From: Lysobacter sp. cf310
Lineage (GTDB): Bacteria; Pseudomonadota; Gammaproteobacteria; Xanthomonadales; Xanthomonadaceae
Reading direction: 5' to 3'
Length of the DNA: 64,000 nt
NCBI RefSeq assembly: GCF_900114355.1
Contig: NZ_FOSS01000004.1
Coordinates: 398,238 to 462,237, forward strand
Part shown: positions 9,389 through 17,199 of the stretch, one piece after another
Position numbering within the stretch: position 1 is the first letter of the stretch
Layout: the number at the start of each line of letters is the position of its first letter
Position numbers and translations under genes: made by a program
Notes under the pieces: generated by a model
The model's input: only the letters and a program-made list of their open reading frames with translations
Databases searched by the model: none
Told to the model about the DNA's origin: nothing

Positions 9389-10384
9389 ATGCGCGCCAGT
9401 CGCCTGCTGAGCATCCAGATGTTGTTGGAAACGCGCGGCCGCATGAGCGCGCAGGCGCTGGCCGACGCCCTGGAGGTCTCGGTGCGCACCTTGTATCGCG
9501 ACATCGACCAACTCTGCGCCGCGGGCGTGCCGATCTATGCCGAACGCGGCCGCAGCGGCGGCTTCGAGTTGATGGAGGGTTGGAAGACCACGCTCACGGG
9601 CCTCACCGCTTCCGAGGCGCAGGCGGTGTTCATGACCGGCCTGGCCGGGCCGGCCTCGCAGCTGGGCCTGGGCCACGAGGTCGCCGACGCCCAACTCAAG
9701 CTGATGGCGGCGTTGCCCACGCACCAGCGCCAGGATGCGCAACGCATGCAGGCGCGTTTTCATCTCGACACCCTGGAGTGGTACCGCGAGAACGACCCCA
9801 CCCCGCATCTGGCCACCGTGGCCAGCGCCGTCTGGGAGGAACGCCAGCTCGCGATCGACTACCTGAGCTGGCGCGGCGAAGCGCGGCGCCGCGTGCATCC
9901 GTTGGGCCTGGTGCTCAAGGCCGGCGCCTGGTACCTGGTCGCCGCGGTCGACTCCAAGCCGCGCACCTACCGCATCTCCAACATCCTGCAGGCGCGCCGC
10001 CTGGACGCGCGCGCGCTGAGACCGCGACGTTTCGATCTGGCTGCCTACTGGGCCGCTTCGCTGCGCCGCTTCGAGCAGGACCTCTATCGGGGCAACGCGA
10101 CCGTGCTGGCCACGCCGGCCGGCCTGCACGAATTGGCCAAGCTCAGCGCGGCGGTCGCGCGCGCGATCGCCGTGTCGCCGCGCCAGGCACAGGCGGACGG
10201 GCGCCTGCGCGTGACGATCCCGATCGAAACCGTGCAGCACGCCACCGGCCAGCTGCTGCCGCTGGCGCCGCAGGTGGTCGCGATCGAGCCACCGGCGCTG
10301 GTCGCGGCGATCGCGCAGCAGCTGGACGAGATCGGCGCCTGCTACGGCCTGCGACACAGGCGGCCGGGTCGGCCTAAAACCTGA
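9389..10384 (+). CDS. YafY-type HTH/WYL transcriptional regulator
   Basis: A 331-residue regulator. The N-terminal winged helix-turn-helix (about 1-60; RMSAQALADALEVSVRTLYR contains the recognition region) is of HTH_11 type, and a WYL domain spans about 145-235. The ligand-contacting stretch reads GLVLKAGAWYLVAAVD, i.e. W-Y-L is preserved. A WCX-like C-terminal extension follows. WYL proteins sense nucleic-acid or small ligands and act as repressors or activators. The following gene (Tat-exported DUF1579-like) starts 65 bases downstream on the same strand and is the obvious candidate partner or target, which is an inference from position only. Confidence 0.87.
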   Translation: MRASRLLSIQMLLETRGRMSAQALADALEVSVRTLYRDIDQLCAAGVPIYAERGRSGGFELMEGWKTTLTGLTASEAQAVFMTGLAGPASQLGLGHEVADAQLKLMAALPTHQRQDAQRMQARFHLDTLEWYRENDPTPHLATVASAVWEERQLAIDYLSWRGEARRRVHPLGLVLKAGAWYLVAAVDSKPRTYRISNILQARRLDARALRPRRFDLAAYWAASLRRFEQDLYRGNATVLATPAGLHELAKLSAAVARAIAVSPRQAQADGRLRVTIPIETVQHATGQLLPLAPQVVAIEPPALVAAIAQQLDEIGACYGLRHRRPGRPKT

Positions 10385-10449
10385 CCGTCGCTGTCAGGTA
10401 TGGCCGGTTAGCTTGATCGCGAACCCAGCCACCGCCGAGAACCGCCGCC

Positions 10450-11040
10450 ATGACCGACAACCCGCAGCGCCGTACCGTGCTCAAATCCGGCGTAGCCGGC
10501 GTACTCGCCGGGCTCGCCGCCGCGCCCTTGAGCGCGCTCGCGGCGGCCGCACCCGTCGCCGCCGCGCCCGAGGCCAAGCCCGTGCCGGGCACCGGCAAAC
10601 CCGGCGAGTTCGACTTCCTCGCCGGCGAATGGCGCATCCACCACCGCCGCCTCAAGTCGCCCGGCGTCTGGGACGAGTTCGAGGGCGAGGCCACCTGCTG
10701 GACCATCCTGGGCGGCGTCGGCAGCGTCGAGGAACTGCGCATTCCCGCGCGCGACTTCAGCGGCATGGGCCTGCGCCTGCTGGATGTGGAGAACAAGGTC
10801 TGGTCGGACTTCTGGGTCAACGCGCGCTCCGGCGTGCTGACCGCGCCGGGCATGCCGGGCCGTTTCGTCGACGGCGACGGCGTCTTCGAGGCCGACGACG
10901 TCGACAACGGCCAGCCGATCAAGGTGCGCGGCGTCTGGGACCGCATCACCGCGCACTCCTGCCGCTGGTACCAGGCGGTCTCGCGCGACCAGGGCAAGAC
11001 CTGGGAAGAGAACTGGCTGATGGACTGGAAGCGCGTTTGA
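10450..11040 (+). CDS. Tat-exported DUF1579-like protein
   Basis: A 196-residue protein. The N-terminus has a twin-arginine motif, QRRTVLKSG, followed by an Ala/Leu-rich hydrophobic segment (to about residue 40), which predicts folded export through Tat. The mature part begins GEFDFLAGEWRIHHRR, the start of the DUF1579/lipocalin-like beta-barrel family, and keeps the FLAGEW box. No function is known. It follows the WYL regulator gene and may be controlled by it. It is complete, ending in EENWLMDWKRV. Confidence 0.8.
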   Translation: MTDNPQRRTVLKSGVAGVLAGLAAAPLSALAAAAPVAAAPEAKPVPGTGKPGEFDFLAGEWRIHHRRLKSPGVWDEFEGEATCWTILGGVGSVEELRIPARDFSGMGLRLLDVENKVWSDFWVNARSGVLTAPGMPGRFVDGDGVFEADDVDNGQPIKVRGVWDRITAHSCRWYQAVSRDQGKTWEENWLMDWKRV

Positions 11041-11119
11041 GCGCCACTTGCGGCGGCGGTCGTCGTGGCCGTCGCAGCGCGCTACCCTGCGCGCATCCGT
11101 CGCGCCCGAGGCCGCCCGC

Positions 11120-11314
11120 ATGCTCGAAATGAAATCCCAATGCGAACGCTGCAACGCCGCCTTGCCGCCCGACAGCGCGGCGGCGCTGATCTGCAGCTAC
11201 GAATGCACGTTCTGCGTCGACTGCGTGCAGGGGCCCTTGGGCGGCGTGTGTCCCAATTGTGGCGGCCAGCTGCAGCCGCGTCCGACGCGCGTCGCCAAGT
11301 CGGCCACCGCGTAG
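11120..11314 (+). CDS. DUF1272 small zinc-finger protein
   Basis: A 64-residue protein starting MLEMKSQCERC. It has paired cysteines CxxC (CERC), CSYECTFCVDC and CPNC, giving two zinc-knuckle sites typical of DUF1272. The ATG at 11120 matches the family start; the frame is open upstream but non-conserved. A TACCCT -10-like hexamer lies at 11083-11088. Family members often sit near Zn-binding or stress genes; the role is unknown. Confidence 0.85.
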   Translation: MLEMKSQCERCNAALPPDSAAALICSYECTFCVDCVQGPLGGVCPNCGGQLQPRPTRVAKSATA

Positions 11315-11326
11315 GCGCTTGCTCTT

Positions 11327-11443
11327 CTGCGGGAGCCAGGGTTCGCGGTCGCGGCTTGCTCCGCTCCTACAGGCAGCTCTCGCATCGCAACGGGTCCGTG
11401 CCGTGTTCCGCTTTGGGGTAGGAGCGGCGCAAGCCGCGACCGC
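11327..11443. repeat. REP-like elements, family A (copies 2 and 3, inverted pair)
   Basis: One decayed copy (11327-11372), whose right arm ends GCTCCGCTCCTACAG, faces a single arm GTAGGAGCGGCGCAAGCCGC at 11418-11443. The two form an outer inverted pair in the gap between the convergent DUF1272 and indolepyruvate oxidoreductase genes. Confidence 0.7.
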
Positions 11444-11481
11444 GACCCTTGGGCGGCATCGTAGCGACCTGCCGCCCGCGC

Positions 11482-11508
11482 AAAAAGAAAGCCCCGCATC
11501 CGCGGGGC
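11482..11508 (-). terminator. intrinsic terminator of the indolepyruvate oxidoreductase gene
   Basis: On the minus strand a 7-bp stem GCCCCGC/GCGGGGC with a 4-base loop (11491-11508) is followed by TTTCTTTTTG. It sits 29 bases beyond the stop codon and reads in the right direction. Confidence 0.85.
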
Positions 11509-11536
11509 TTCCGGTAACGGCGATCGTCGAAGCCGC

Positions 11537-14500
11537 TTACGCCGCCTGCACGATCCGCAGCGGATTGCGGTACTGCTTGATCAGCTCCGCTTCGCGCTCC
11601 TTGGCCTTGTGCAGGTGCGCTTCCTTGACGTGGCCGTAGCCGCGGATCTGTTCCGGGATCGAGGCGATCTCGGCCGCCAGATCGGCGTTGCCGTTGTCCA
11701 GGGTGCCCAGCAGCTCGCCCACGGTGCGCTCGTAGTCGGCGATCAGCTGGCGCTCCATCTTGCGCTCCTCGGTGTAGCCGAAGATGTCGAGCTTGCCGCC
11801 GCGCAGCTTGCGCAGCTTGGCCATCCACTTGAACGCGGTGAACACCCAGGGGCCGAATTCCTGCTTGATCAGGCGGCCCTGCGCGTCCTTCTTGGCCAGC
11901 AGCGGCGGGGCGAGGTGGAACTTGAGGGTGTAGTCGCCGTCGAACTGCTGCTGCAGGCGGCGCTGGAACTCGCCGCTGGTGTACAGGCGTGCGACTTCGT
12001 ACTCGTCCTTGTAGGCCATGAGCTTGAAGAAGTATCGCGCGACCGCCTCGGTCAGGTCGGTCGAACCCGGCGCCTTGCGCTGCTCGGCCTCGCGCACCTT
12101 GGCGACGAAGTCGGTGTAGCGCTTGGCGTAGTTGGCGTCCTGATAGTCGGTGAGGAAGGCGACGCGGCGCGAGATCAGCTCGTCCAGCGAACGCGACAGG
12201 CGCAGGTCGTCCAGCGGCAGGAAGGCGACGTTGTCGCTGTCGGCCTGGGCCGGCACGTGGCGCAGTTCGTCTTCGTTGCGGGTCGCGCGCGGGGCCGAAG
12301 TGGCGCCCCATTCGTTGCCTTCCCACTCGCCCGGCGCCAGGTGCGGCAGGTCGTGCGGGGTGGCCTCGGCGCGGGTCGGCGCGTTGCGCACCAGGCCGGC
12401 GGCCTCGGCCACGGCGGCCGGATCGACCACCGCCAGACGGCCCCAGGCGAAGGCGGTCTTGTTCATCTCGATCGCCGCGCCGTTGAGTTCGACCGCGCGC
12501 ATCAGCGCATCGAACGCGATCGGCACCAGGCCGCGCTGCCAGGCGTAGCCGAGGATGAACAGATTGGTCGCGATCGCATCGCCCATCAGCGCGGTGGCCA
12601 GCTGGGTCGCGTCGACCACGTGCGGGTCCTGGCCGCCCAGCGCCAGCTTGACCGCGGCGACGATGTCGGTGGCCGGGAACTGCATGTCCGGACGGGTGGT
12701 GAAGGTGCCCGGCATCGCCTCGTAGCTGTTGAGCACGACCGCGCTGCGGCCGGCGCGCACCTTGGACAGCGCCCAGTAGTCGTTGACCACGACCATGTCG
12801 CAGCCCAGTACCAGGTCGGCCTCGCCGGCGGCGATGCGCACGGCGTGGATGTCCTGCGGGGTCTTGGCGATGCGGATGTGGGTGGTGACCGCGCCGCCCT
12901 TCTGGGCCAGACCGGTCTGGTCGAGCACGGACGCGCCCTTGCCTTCCAGGTGCCCGGCCATGCCCAGCAGCGCGCCGATGGTGACCACGCCGGTGCCGCC
13001 GACGCCGGTGATCAGGATGTTCCAGGGCTGATCCAGCGCGGGCAGCTGCGGCAGCGGCAGATCGCTGAGGCGGTCCTTGGCGTTGCTGCCCTTCTTCTTC
13101 TTCAAGCCGCCGCCGTGCACCGTGACGAAGCTGGGGCAGAAGCCGTTGACGCAGGAATAGTCCTTATTGCAGTTGGACTGGTCGATCTCGCGCTTGCGCC
13201 CGAACTCGGTTTCCTTGGGCAGCACCGACACGCAGAACGACTTCTTGCCGCAGTCGCCGCAGCCTTCGCAGACCAGGCTGTTGACCATCACGCGCTTCTG
13301 CGGATCGACCATCTTGCCGCGCTTGCGGCGACGGCGCTTCTCGGTGGCGCAGGTCTGGTCGTAGATCAGCACGCTGACGCCCTTGACCTCGCGCAGGCGC
13401 TTTTGCACCTCGTCGAGTTCCTTGCGGTCGTAGAACTCCATTTCGCCCGGGAAGATCTCGCGCTTGTGCCACTTGGCGATGTCGTCGGACACCAGCACGA
13501 TGGTCTGCACGCCTTCGCTGCGCACCTGGTGCGCGATCTGCGGAACCGACAGGGTGCCGTCGACGGGCTGGCCGCCGGTCATCGCGACCGCGTCGTTGTA
13601 GAGGATCTTGTAGGTGATGTTGACGCCGGTGGCGACCGACTGCCGGATCGCGAGCGAGCCGGAGTGGAAGTAGGTGCCGTCGCCCAGGTTCTGGAACACG
13701 TGCGGCGTTTCGGTGAACGCCGCCTGGCCCGACCAGGTCACGCCTTCGCCGCCCATGTGGGTGAAGGTGTCGGTGCTGCGGTCCATCCAGGTCACCATGT
13801 AATGGCAACCGATGCCGCCCAGCGCGCGCGAGCCTTCCGGCACCACGGTGGAGGTGTTGTGCGGGCAGCCCGAGCAGTAGTGCGGCACGCGCGGGAACGC
13901 GGCGCGCGGCAGGGCCAGTTCGGATTCCTTCTCCTCCATCCAGCGCAGCACCTCGCGCATGTGCTCGCTGTCGTGGAAGCGCTGGATGCGGCGCGCGATC
14001 ACGCCGGCGATGCGGGCCGGGGTGAGTTCGCCGGTGGACGGCAGGATCCACTCGCCGCTCTCGTCGTACTTGCCGACGATCGACGGGCGCTGGCCGCCGT
14101 CCCAGTTGTACATCGACTCCTTCATCTGGCTTTCGATGAAGGCGTGCTTCTCCTCGACCACCAGGATGTCCTGCAGGCCGCGCGCGAACGCGCGCAGGCC
14201 GACCGGCTCCAGCGGCCAGGTCATGCCGACCTTGTAGACGCGGATGCCCAGCTCCGAGCAGGCGCGCGCGTCCAGACCCAGGTATTCCAGGGCCTGCAGC
14301 ACGTCCAGGTAGCTCTTGCCGGTGGTGATGATGCCCAGGCGCGCGTTCGGCGAATCGATGACCAGGCGGTCGATCTTGTTGGCGCGCGCGAACGCCTGCG
14401 CGGCCTTGACCGCGTACTGGTGCAGGCGCATTTCCTGATCCATCGGCGGATCGGGCCAACGGATGTTGAGGCCGCCCGGCGGCAGCTGGAAGTCGTCGGG

Positions 14501-15229
14501 GGTGACGATCTGCAGCGCCAGCGGATTGACGTCGACCGAGGCCGAGGACTCGACGGTCTCGGCGATGGTCTTGAAGCCGACCCAACGGCCGGTGTAGCGC
14601 GACATCGCCCAGCCGACCAGGCCCATGTCGAGGATGTCCTGCACGCCGGCCGGGTTCAGGATCGGCATCATCGCGCTGACGAATTCGCCTTCCGAGCCGT
14701 GCGGCAGGGTCGAGGAGCGGCAGGCGTGGTCGTCGGCCGCCAGCGCCAGCACGCCGCCGTACTTGCCGGTGCCGGCCGCGTTGGCGTGCTTGAACACGTC
14801 GCCGGTGCGGTCCACGCCCGGGCCCTTGCCGTACCACATGCCGTACACGCCTTCGACCTTGGCGCCCGGGAACAGATTGGTCTGCTGGGTGCCCCAGACC
14901 ATGGTCGCGCCCAGGTCCTCGTTGAGGCCGGGGGTGAACTTCACGCCCGCCGCCTCCAGATGTTTGCGCGCGCGCCACAGCTCCAGGTCGAAGCCGCCCA
15001 GCGGCGAGCCGCGATAGCCGGAGATGAAGCCGCCGGTATTCAGGCCGGCGGCCTGATCGCGCAGCCGCTGCATCAGCGGCAGGCGCACCAGCGCCTGCAC
15101 ACCGGACAGGTAGATGCGGCCTTCCTGACGGGTGTACTTGTGCTCCAGCCCGTAGTCCGGGTCGAGGACGCTGTTGGTCAGGGAGGTGTTCGCCGACGAG
15201 GGCGAGCTGAGTTCTGCGGTGCTGGTCAT
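11537..15229 (-). CDS. fused indolepyruvate:ferredoxin oxidoreductase
   Basis: A 1230-residue enzyme that oxidatively decarboxylates aryl pyruvates (from Trp, Phe, Tyr) to aryl-acetyl-CoA, reducing ferredoxin. The alpha-type pyrimidine-binding part is N-terminal (SGYRGSPLGGFD at about 55). The TPP/beta part includes GIGCHYMVTW and GDGTYFHSGSLA. An iron-sulfur segment (CEGCGDCGKKSFC, then CNKDYSCVNGFC) is followed by the gamma-type domain starting ITGVGGTGVVTIG, and a long DUF6537-like C-terminal region. Length and order match the single-chain proteobacterial form. The ATG at 15229 begins MTSTAELSSPSS; a further 62 open codons upstream lack similarity. It is a stand-alone unit with its own promoter and terminator. 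Confidence 0.92.
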   Translation of the reverse strand: MTSTAELSSPSSANTSLTNSVLDPDYGLEHKYTRQEGRIYLSGVQALVRLPLMQRLRDQAAGLNTGGFISGYRGSPLGGFDLELWRARKHLEAAGVKFTPGLNEDLGATMVWGTQQTNLFPGAKVEGVYGMWYGKGPGVDRTGDVFKHANAAGTGKYGGVLALAADDHACRSSTLPHGSEGEFVSAMMPILNPAGVQDILDMGLVGWAMSRYTGRWVGFKTIAETVESSASVDVNPLALQIVTPDDFQLPPGGLNIRWPDPPMDQEMRLHQYAVKAAQAFARANKIDRLVIDSPNARLGIITTGKSYLDVLQALEYLGLDARACSELGIRVYKVGMTWPLEPVGLRAFARGLQDILVVEEKHAFIESQMKESMYNWDGGQRPSIVGKYDESGEWILPSTGELTPARIAGVIARRIQRFHDSEHMREVLRWMEEKESELALPRAAFPRVPHYCSGCPHNTSTVVPEGSRALGGIGCHYMVTWMDRSTDTFTHMGGEGVTWSGQAAFTETPHVFQNLGDGTYFHSGSLAIRQSVATGVNITYKILYNDAVAMTGGQPVDGTLSVPQIAHQVRSEGVQTIVLVSDDIAKWHKREIFPGEMEFYDRKELDEVQKRLREVKGVSVLIYDQTCATEKRRRRKRGKMVDPQKRVMVNSLVCEGCGDCGKKSFCVSVLPKETEFGRKREIDQSNCNKDYSCVNGFCPSFVTVHGGGLKKKKGSNAKDRLSDLPLPQLPALDQPWNILITGVGGTGVVTIGALLGMAGHLEGKGASVLDQTGLAQKGGAVTTHIRIAKTPQDIHAVRIAAGEADLVLGCDMVVVNDYWALSKVRAGRSAVVLNSYEAMPGTFTTRPDMQFPATDIVAAVKLALGGQDPHVVDATQLATALMGDAIATNLFILGYAWQRGLVPIAFDALMRAVELNGAAIEMNKTAFAWGRLAVVDPAAVAEAAGLVRNAPTRAEATPHDLPHLAPGEWEGNEWGATSAPRATRNEDELRHVPAQADSDNVAFLPLDDLRLSRSLDELISRRVAFLTDYQDANYAKRYTDFVAKVREAEQRKAPGSTDLTEAVARYFFKLMAYKDEYEVARLYTSGEFQRRLQQQFDGDYTLKFHLAPPLLAKKDAQGRLIKQEFGPWVFTAFKWMAKLRKLRGGKLDIFGYTEERKMERQLIADYERTVGELLGTLDNGNADLAAEIASIPEQIRGYGHVKEAHLHKAKEREAELIKQYRNPLRIVQAA

Positions 15230-15310
15230 GGCGGGCTCTCGCGGCGGTGCCGCGGGTGGGCTGGCGGGGGAGGGACGACGGCGTCCGGCCGGGAGCCGGC
15301 GACCGCCGGG

Positions 15311-15334
15311 TCCGAGCAAAGACTCGGAATTATA
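15311..15334 (-). promoter_or_regulatory. TATAAT promoter element and start-site hairpin for indolepyruvate oxidoreductase
   Basis: On the minus strand a consensus TATAAT lies at 15334-15329, about 100 bases before the ATG. Immediately downstream is a perfect 6-bp hairpin, TCCGAG/CTCGGA (15311-15328), at the predicted transcript start. An exact TATAAT is unusual in this GC-rich context. No clear -35 is seen. Confidence 0.6.
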
Positions 15335-15424
15335 GCCTTTGTGCGTATGGCGGCCGCGAGGCGGGTCGCCGCGGCCGCAATGGCCGAGGCGAAGCGGGCC
15401 TGCAGGCACGCGCAATGTGGCGGT

Positions 15425-15440
15425 GGTTTCAATTGAAACC
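15425..15440. promoter_or_regulatory. perfect 16-bp palindrome GGTTTCAATTGAAACC, probable operator
   Basis: A symmetrical AT-centred palindrome in otherwise GC-rich DNA, about 95 bases upstream of the TATAAT of the indolepyruvate oxidoreductase gene and 52 bases before the truncated reading frame at 15493. The size and symmetry fit a dimeric regulator site (MarR or TetR class). The regulator is not identifiable from the window. Confidence 0.55.
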
Positions 15441-15492
15441 GATTCCGCGCGGCCGCTCGCGTTCGCCGCGCCCTGTCGCTAAGGTCGCGCCC

Positions 15493-15585
15493 ATGCGCGT
15501 GTACCTCGACGACGAATGGACGACCCTGGACGGCTGGGTACGGGTCTATTGGCCGGGCCCTAACGTCGCTGGCGCGAACGGATAA
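15493..15585 (+). pseudogene. truncated receiver-like domain gene remnant
   Basis: Thirty codons beginning MRVYLDDE and continuing TTLDGWVRVYWPGP, then a stop. From memory this matches the N-terminus of the cyclic-phosphate-processing receiver-domain proteins (start of the type M-K-x-F-L-D-D-E-R-P-T-P-x-G-W), which are about 100 residues or longer. After WPGP the similarity ends and the frame closes, so this looks like the 5' end of a gene whose remainder was lost. The conserved Arg after Asp-Asp-Glu is Trp here. It might still be expressed as a micro-protein; I consider a remnant more likely. Confidence 0.5.
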
Positions 15586-15603
15586 CGGATCTGGAGTCGC
15601 AGC

Positions 15604-15960
15604 GTGGCCCAAGACCTCTACTGCTGGCGTTGCGACAAGGTCATGCCGATGCTGACCGAAGAGGAGTGGGCGGCGATGGAGCCGGTGCTTTCCCAGGCCA
15701 TCGAGCGTGTTCAACGTCATCGCGCGGCCACCGGCAGCGACCTGGTGGAGGCGTTGCAGGCTTGCCGCAACGAGGCGCTCGATTTCTACGAGCGCTTGAC
15801 CGGCTTTCATGAGTCCAACGCGAATGCGCTCTGGCATCACCGGTTGTCCTTGTACGGTCCAGCGTGTACCGGCTGTGGCAAGCCCTTGCGCACGCCGCAG
15901 GCGAGCTTTTGCCCGGCCTGCGGCGCGAAGCGCTCCGAGCTTGCATCGGGGAAGGGCTAA
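15604..15960 (+). CDS. small zinc-ribbon protein of unknown function
   Basis: A 118-residue protein, GTG start with a GGAG eight bases upstream. It carries an N-terminal CxxC (Cys7, Cys10), a central helical stretch, and a C-terminal zinc ribbon CxxC-x11-CxxC (Cys88, 91, 103, 106). The block NALWHHRLSLYGP before the ribbon looks conserved, and I recall similar proteins across Proteobacteria without assigned function. It precedes the next gene by 3 bases, so they are probably co-transcribed. Codon use is less GC-biased than in neighbouring genes. Confidence 0.7.
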   Translation: MAQDLYCWRCDKVMPMLTEEEWAAMEPVLSQAIERVQRHRAATGSDLVEALQACRNEALDFYERLTGFHESNANALWHHRLSLYGPACTGCGKPLRTPQASFCPACGAKRSELASGKG

Positions 15961-15963
15961 GCC

Positions 15964-16302
15964 ATGAGTCGTTCGCCCGTGCCCGCTCATGCCACGGTGC
16001 TGTTCGAACTGACCGCGCGCACGCAGTCGGGTAACGTCAAGCGTGTGTTGTCCGGTTACCGGCCGCTGTACGCGATCGGGGCCGACGAGTGGACTTCCAG
16101 CTATCACGAATTTATCGGTGTGCCGCATGTGGAAACCGGCGGCCGTGCGCGTGCGGACGTGTGGTTTCTAGCGCCGGAGCAATATCCCGGCACGCTATGG
16201 GTGGGTCGCGTGCTGAAAGTGGCGGAGGGCTCACGCGATGTGGGCGTGGCGACGGTGTTGGCGGTGCATCATTCGGTGCTCGTGCGAGAGGGCAGTAGCT
16301 AG
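15964..16302 (+). CDS. EF-Tu domain-like beta-barrel protein, small
   Basis: A 112-residue protein. The stretches VLSGYRPLYAI and DVWFLAPEQYPGTLWVGRVL, followed by GVATVLAV, resemble the C-terminal beta-barrel (domain 3) of elongation factor Tu cut out as a free-standing protein; such orphan barrels occur in many bacteria. There is no GTPase domain and no known role. The ATG follows the zinc-ribbon gene by 3 bases, with AAGGG overlapping the preceding stop region. The family link is an inference from pattern, not a search. Confidence 0.6.
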   Translation: MSRSPVPAHATVLFELTARTQSGNVKRVLSGYRPLYAIGADEWTSSYHEFIGVPHVETGGRARADVWFLAPEQYPGTLWVGRVLKVAEGSRDVGVATVLAVHHSVLVREGSS

Positions 16303-16445
16303 GCCAGGGCCCAGTTCTCGTGCAGGCGGACGCCGGTATCGGCGCTCGCGACATCGTGGGATGGATTGAACGATCGTTGTTCTCAGGCCCATGCGACATA
16401 GGCGCCGTTTTTTGATCCTGGCCCCACCAAGGGGGGCGCGCCGCC

Positions 16446-16574
16446 GTAGGATGCGGTGAGCGCAGCGAACCGCATCGCGCCGGAACTCGCGCGATCGCAT
16501 CTGGAGGGCGGTTGAGCGACGCCAGCGCCGGATAGGGCGACGGTGCGTTTCGCTACGCTCAACACACCCTACGG
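16446..16574. repeat. palindromic intergenic element, family B (copy 1)
   Basis: The left arm GTAGGATGCGGTGAGCGCAG...ACCGCATC (16446-16477) is matched in inverted orientation by 16542-16574 (...CTCAACACACCCTACGG). It fills most of the 344-base gap between the EF-Tu-like gene and the small lipoprotein gene. The rest of the gap shows only a short GCCCC/GGGGC hairpin near 16422-16438. Confidence 0.75.
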
Positions 16575-16633
16575 CGTGACGGACCCCGTTCGGCGATGCG
16601 GCCAACCGGTGCGTCGGCATTGCGGGCTGCCGT

Positions 16634-16639
16634 TAAGAT
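16634..16639 (+). promoter_or_regulatory. -10-like TAAGAT placed for a leaderless transcript
   Basis: TAAGAT ends 7 bases before the ATG of the small lipoprotein gene, and no Shine-Dalgarno is present. If this is the -10, transcription starts at or next to the A of the ATG. Confidence 0.4.
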
Positions 16640-16646
16640 GCGCGCC

Positions 16647-16985
16647 ATGAAAAACATCCTGATCGCCGCCTGCGGCGCGCTACTGACGGCCTGCGCCACC
16701 ACACCGCAAGACTATCCGCTGGAACAACTGCAACACTTTGTGGGCACGCCCTACTCGGAGCTGCAGACGCGTCTGGGGCCGCCGCATCGCGAGAAGTCAC
16801 TGGACGACGGAGTGATGGCCATCTGGGGTGGCAACGTAACCGGCGTCGAGGCGACCCTGGCCAACGACAATTGCCAGTTCGTGTTCGTGATTGGACCCGA
16901 CCGTCGGGTGCGCTCGATCGATCTGACCGGTCGCGCCTCGGTGTGTCAGCGCTTCATCGACAGCAAGCGATTGGACCAGCCGTAA
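16647..16985 (+). CDS. small lipoprotein of unknown function
   Basis: A 112-residue protein. The N-terminus MKNILIAACGALLTAC has a positively charged start, a hydrophobic core and a lipobox ending at Cys16 (LLTAC), which predicts an outer- or inner-membrane lipoprotein. The mature part contains VGTPYSELQTRLGPP, reminiscent of SmpA/OmlA-type beta modules in which a GTPYSEL-like turn precedes a short helix. The ATG at 16647 starts the signal peptide; ATG codons upstream in frame would extend it with non-signal sequence. It is convergent with nagA. Confidence 0.72.
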   Translation: MKNILIAACGALLTACATTPQDYPLEQLQHFVGTPYSELQTRLGPPHREKSLDDGVMAIWGGNVTGVEATLANDNCQFVFVIGPDRRVRSIDLTGRASVCQRFIDSKRLDQP

Positions 16986-17027
16986 GCTCGCGCCGGAGCG
17001 TCCGATCTGCGCGGTAGGCGATCTGCG

Positions 17028-17166
17028 CAGGATGCGATGAGCGCAGCGAACCGCATCGTGTTCGCAGTCGTGGTCGATTCGTGAGTTGCGCGGCCGTGCT
17101 GCGAAGGCGCGGCGGGCGGCGGAGTGGCGCGATGGTGCGGTTCGCTGCGCTCACCACACCCTACGG
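17028..17166. repeat. palindromic intergenic element, family B (copy 2)
   Basis: Arms at 17028-17060 (CAGGATGCGATGAGCGCAGC...) and 17131-17166 (GATGGTGCGGTTCGCTGCGC...CTACGG) are inverted relative to each other around a 70-base core. It lies between the convergent lipoprotein and nagA genes. Confidence 0.75.
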
Positions 17167-17199
17167 GTGGCGCGGTTTGCGCGCTACCCGTACGCGAAG

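Noticed and set aside
11609-15436. A 1275-codon open frame on the plus strand opposite indolepyruvate oxidoreductase
   Set aside because: It is the antisense of a well-conserved long gene in very GC-rich DNA; its translation has no family features and no ribosome site.
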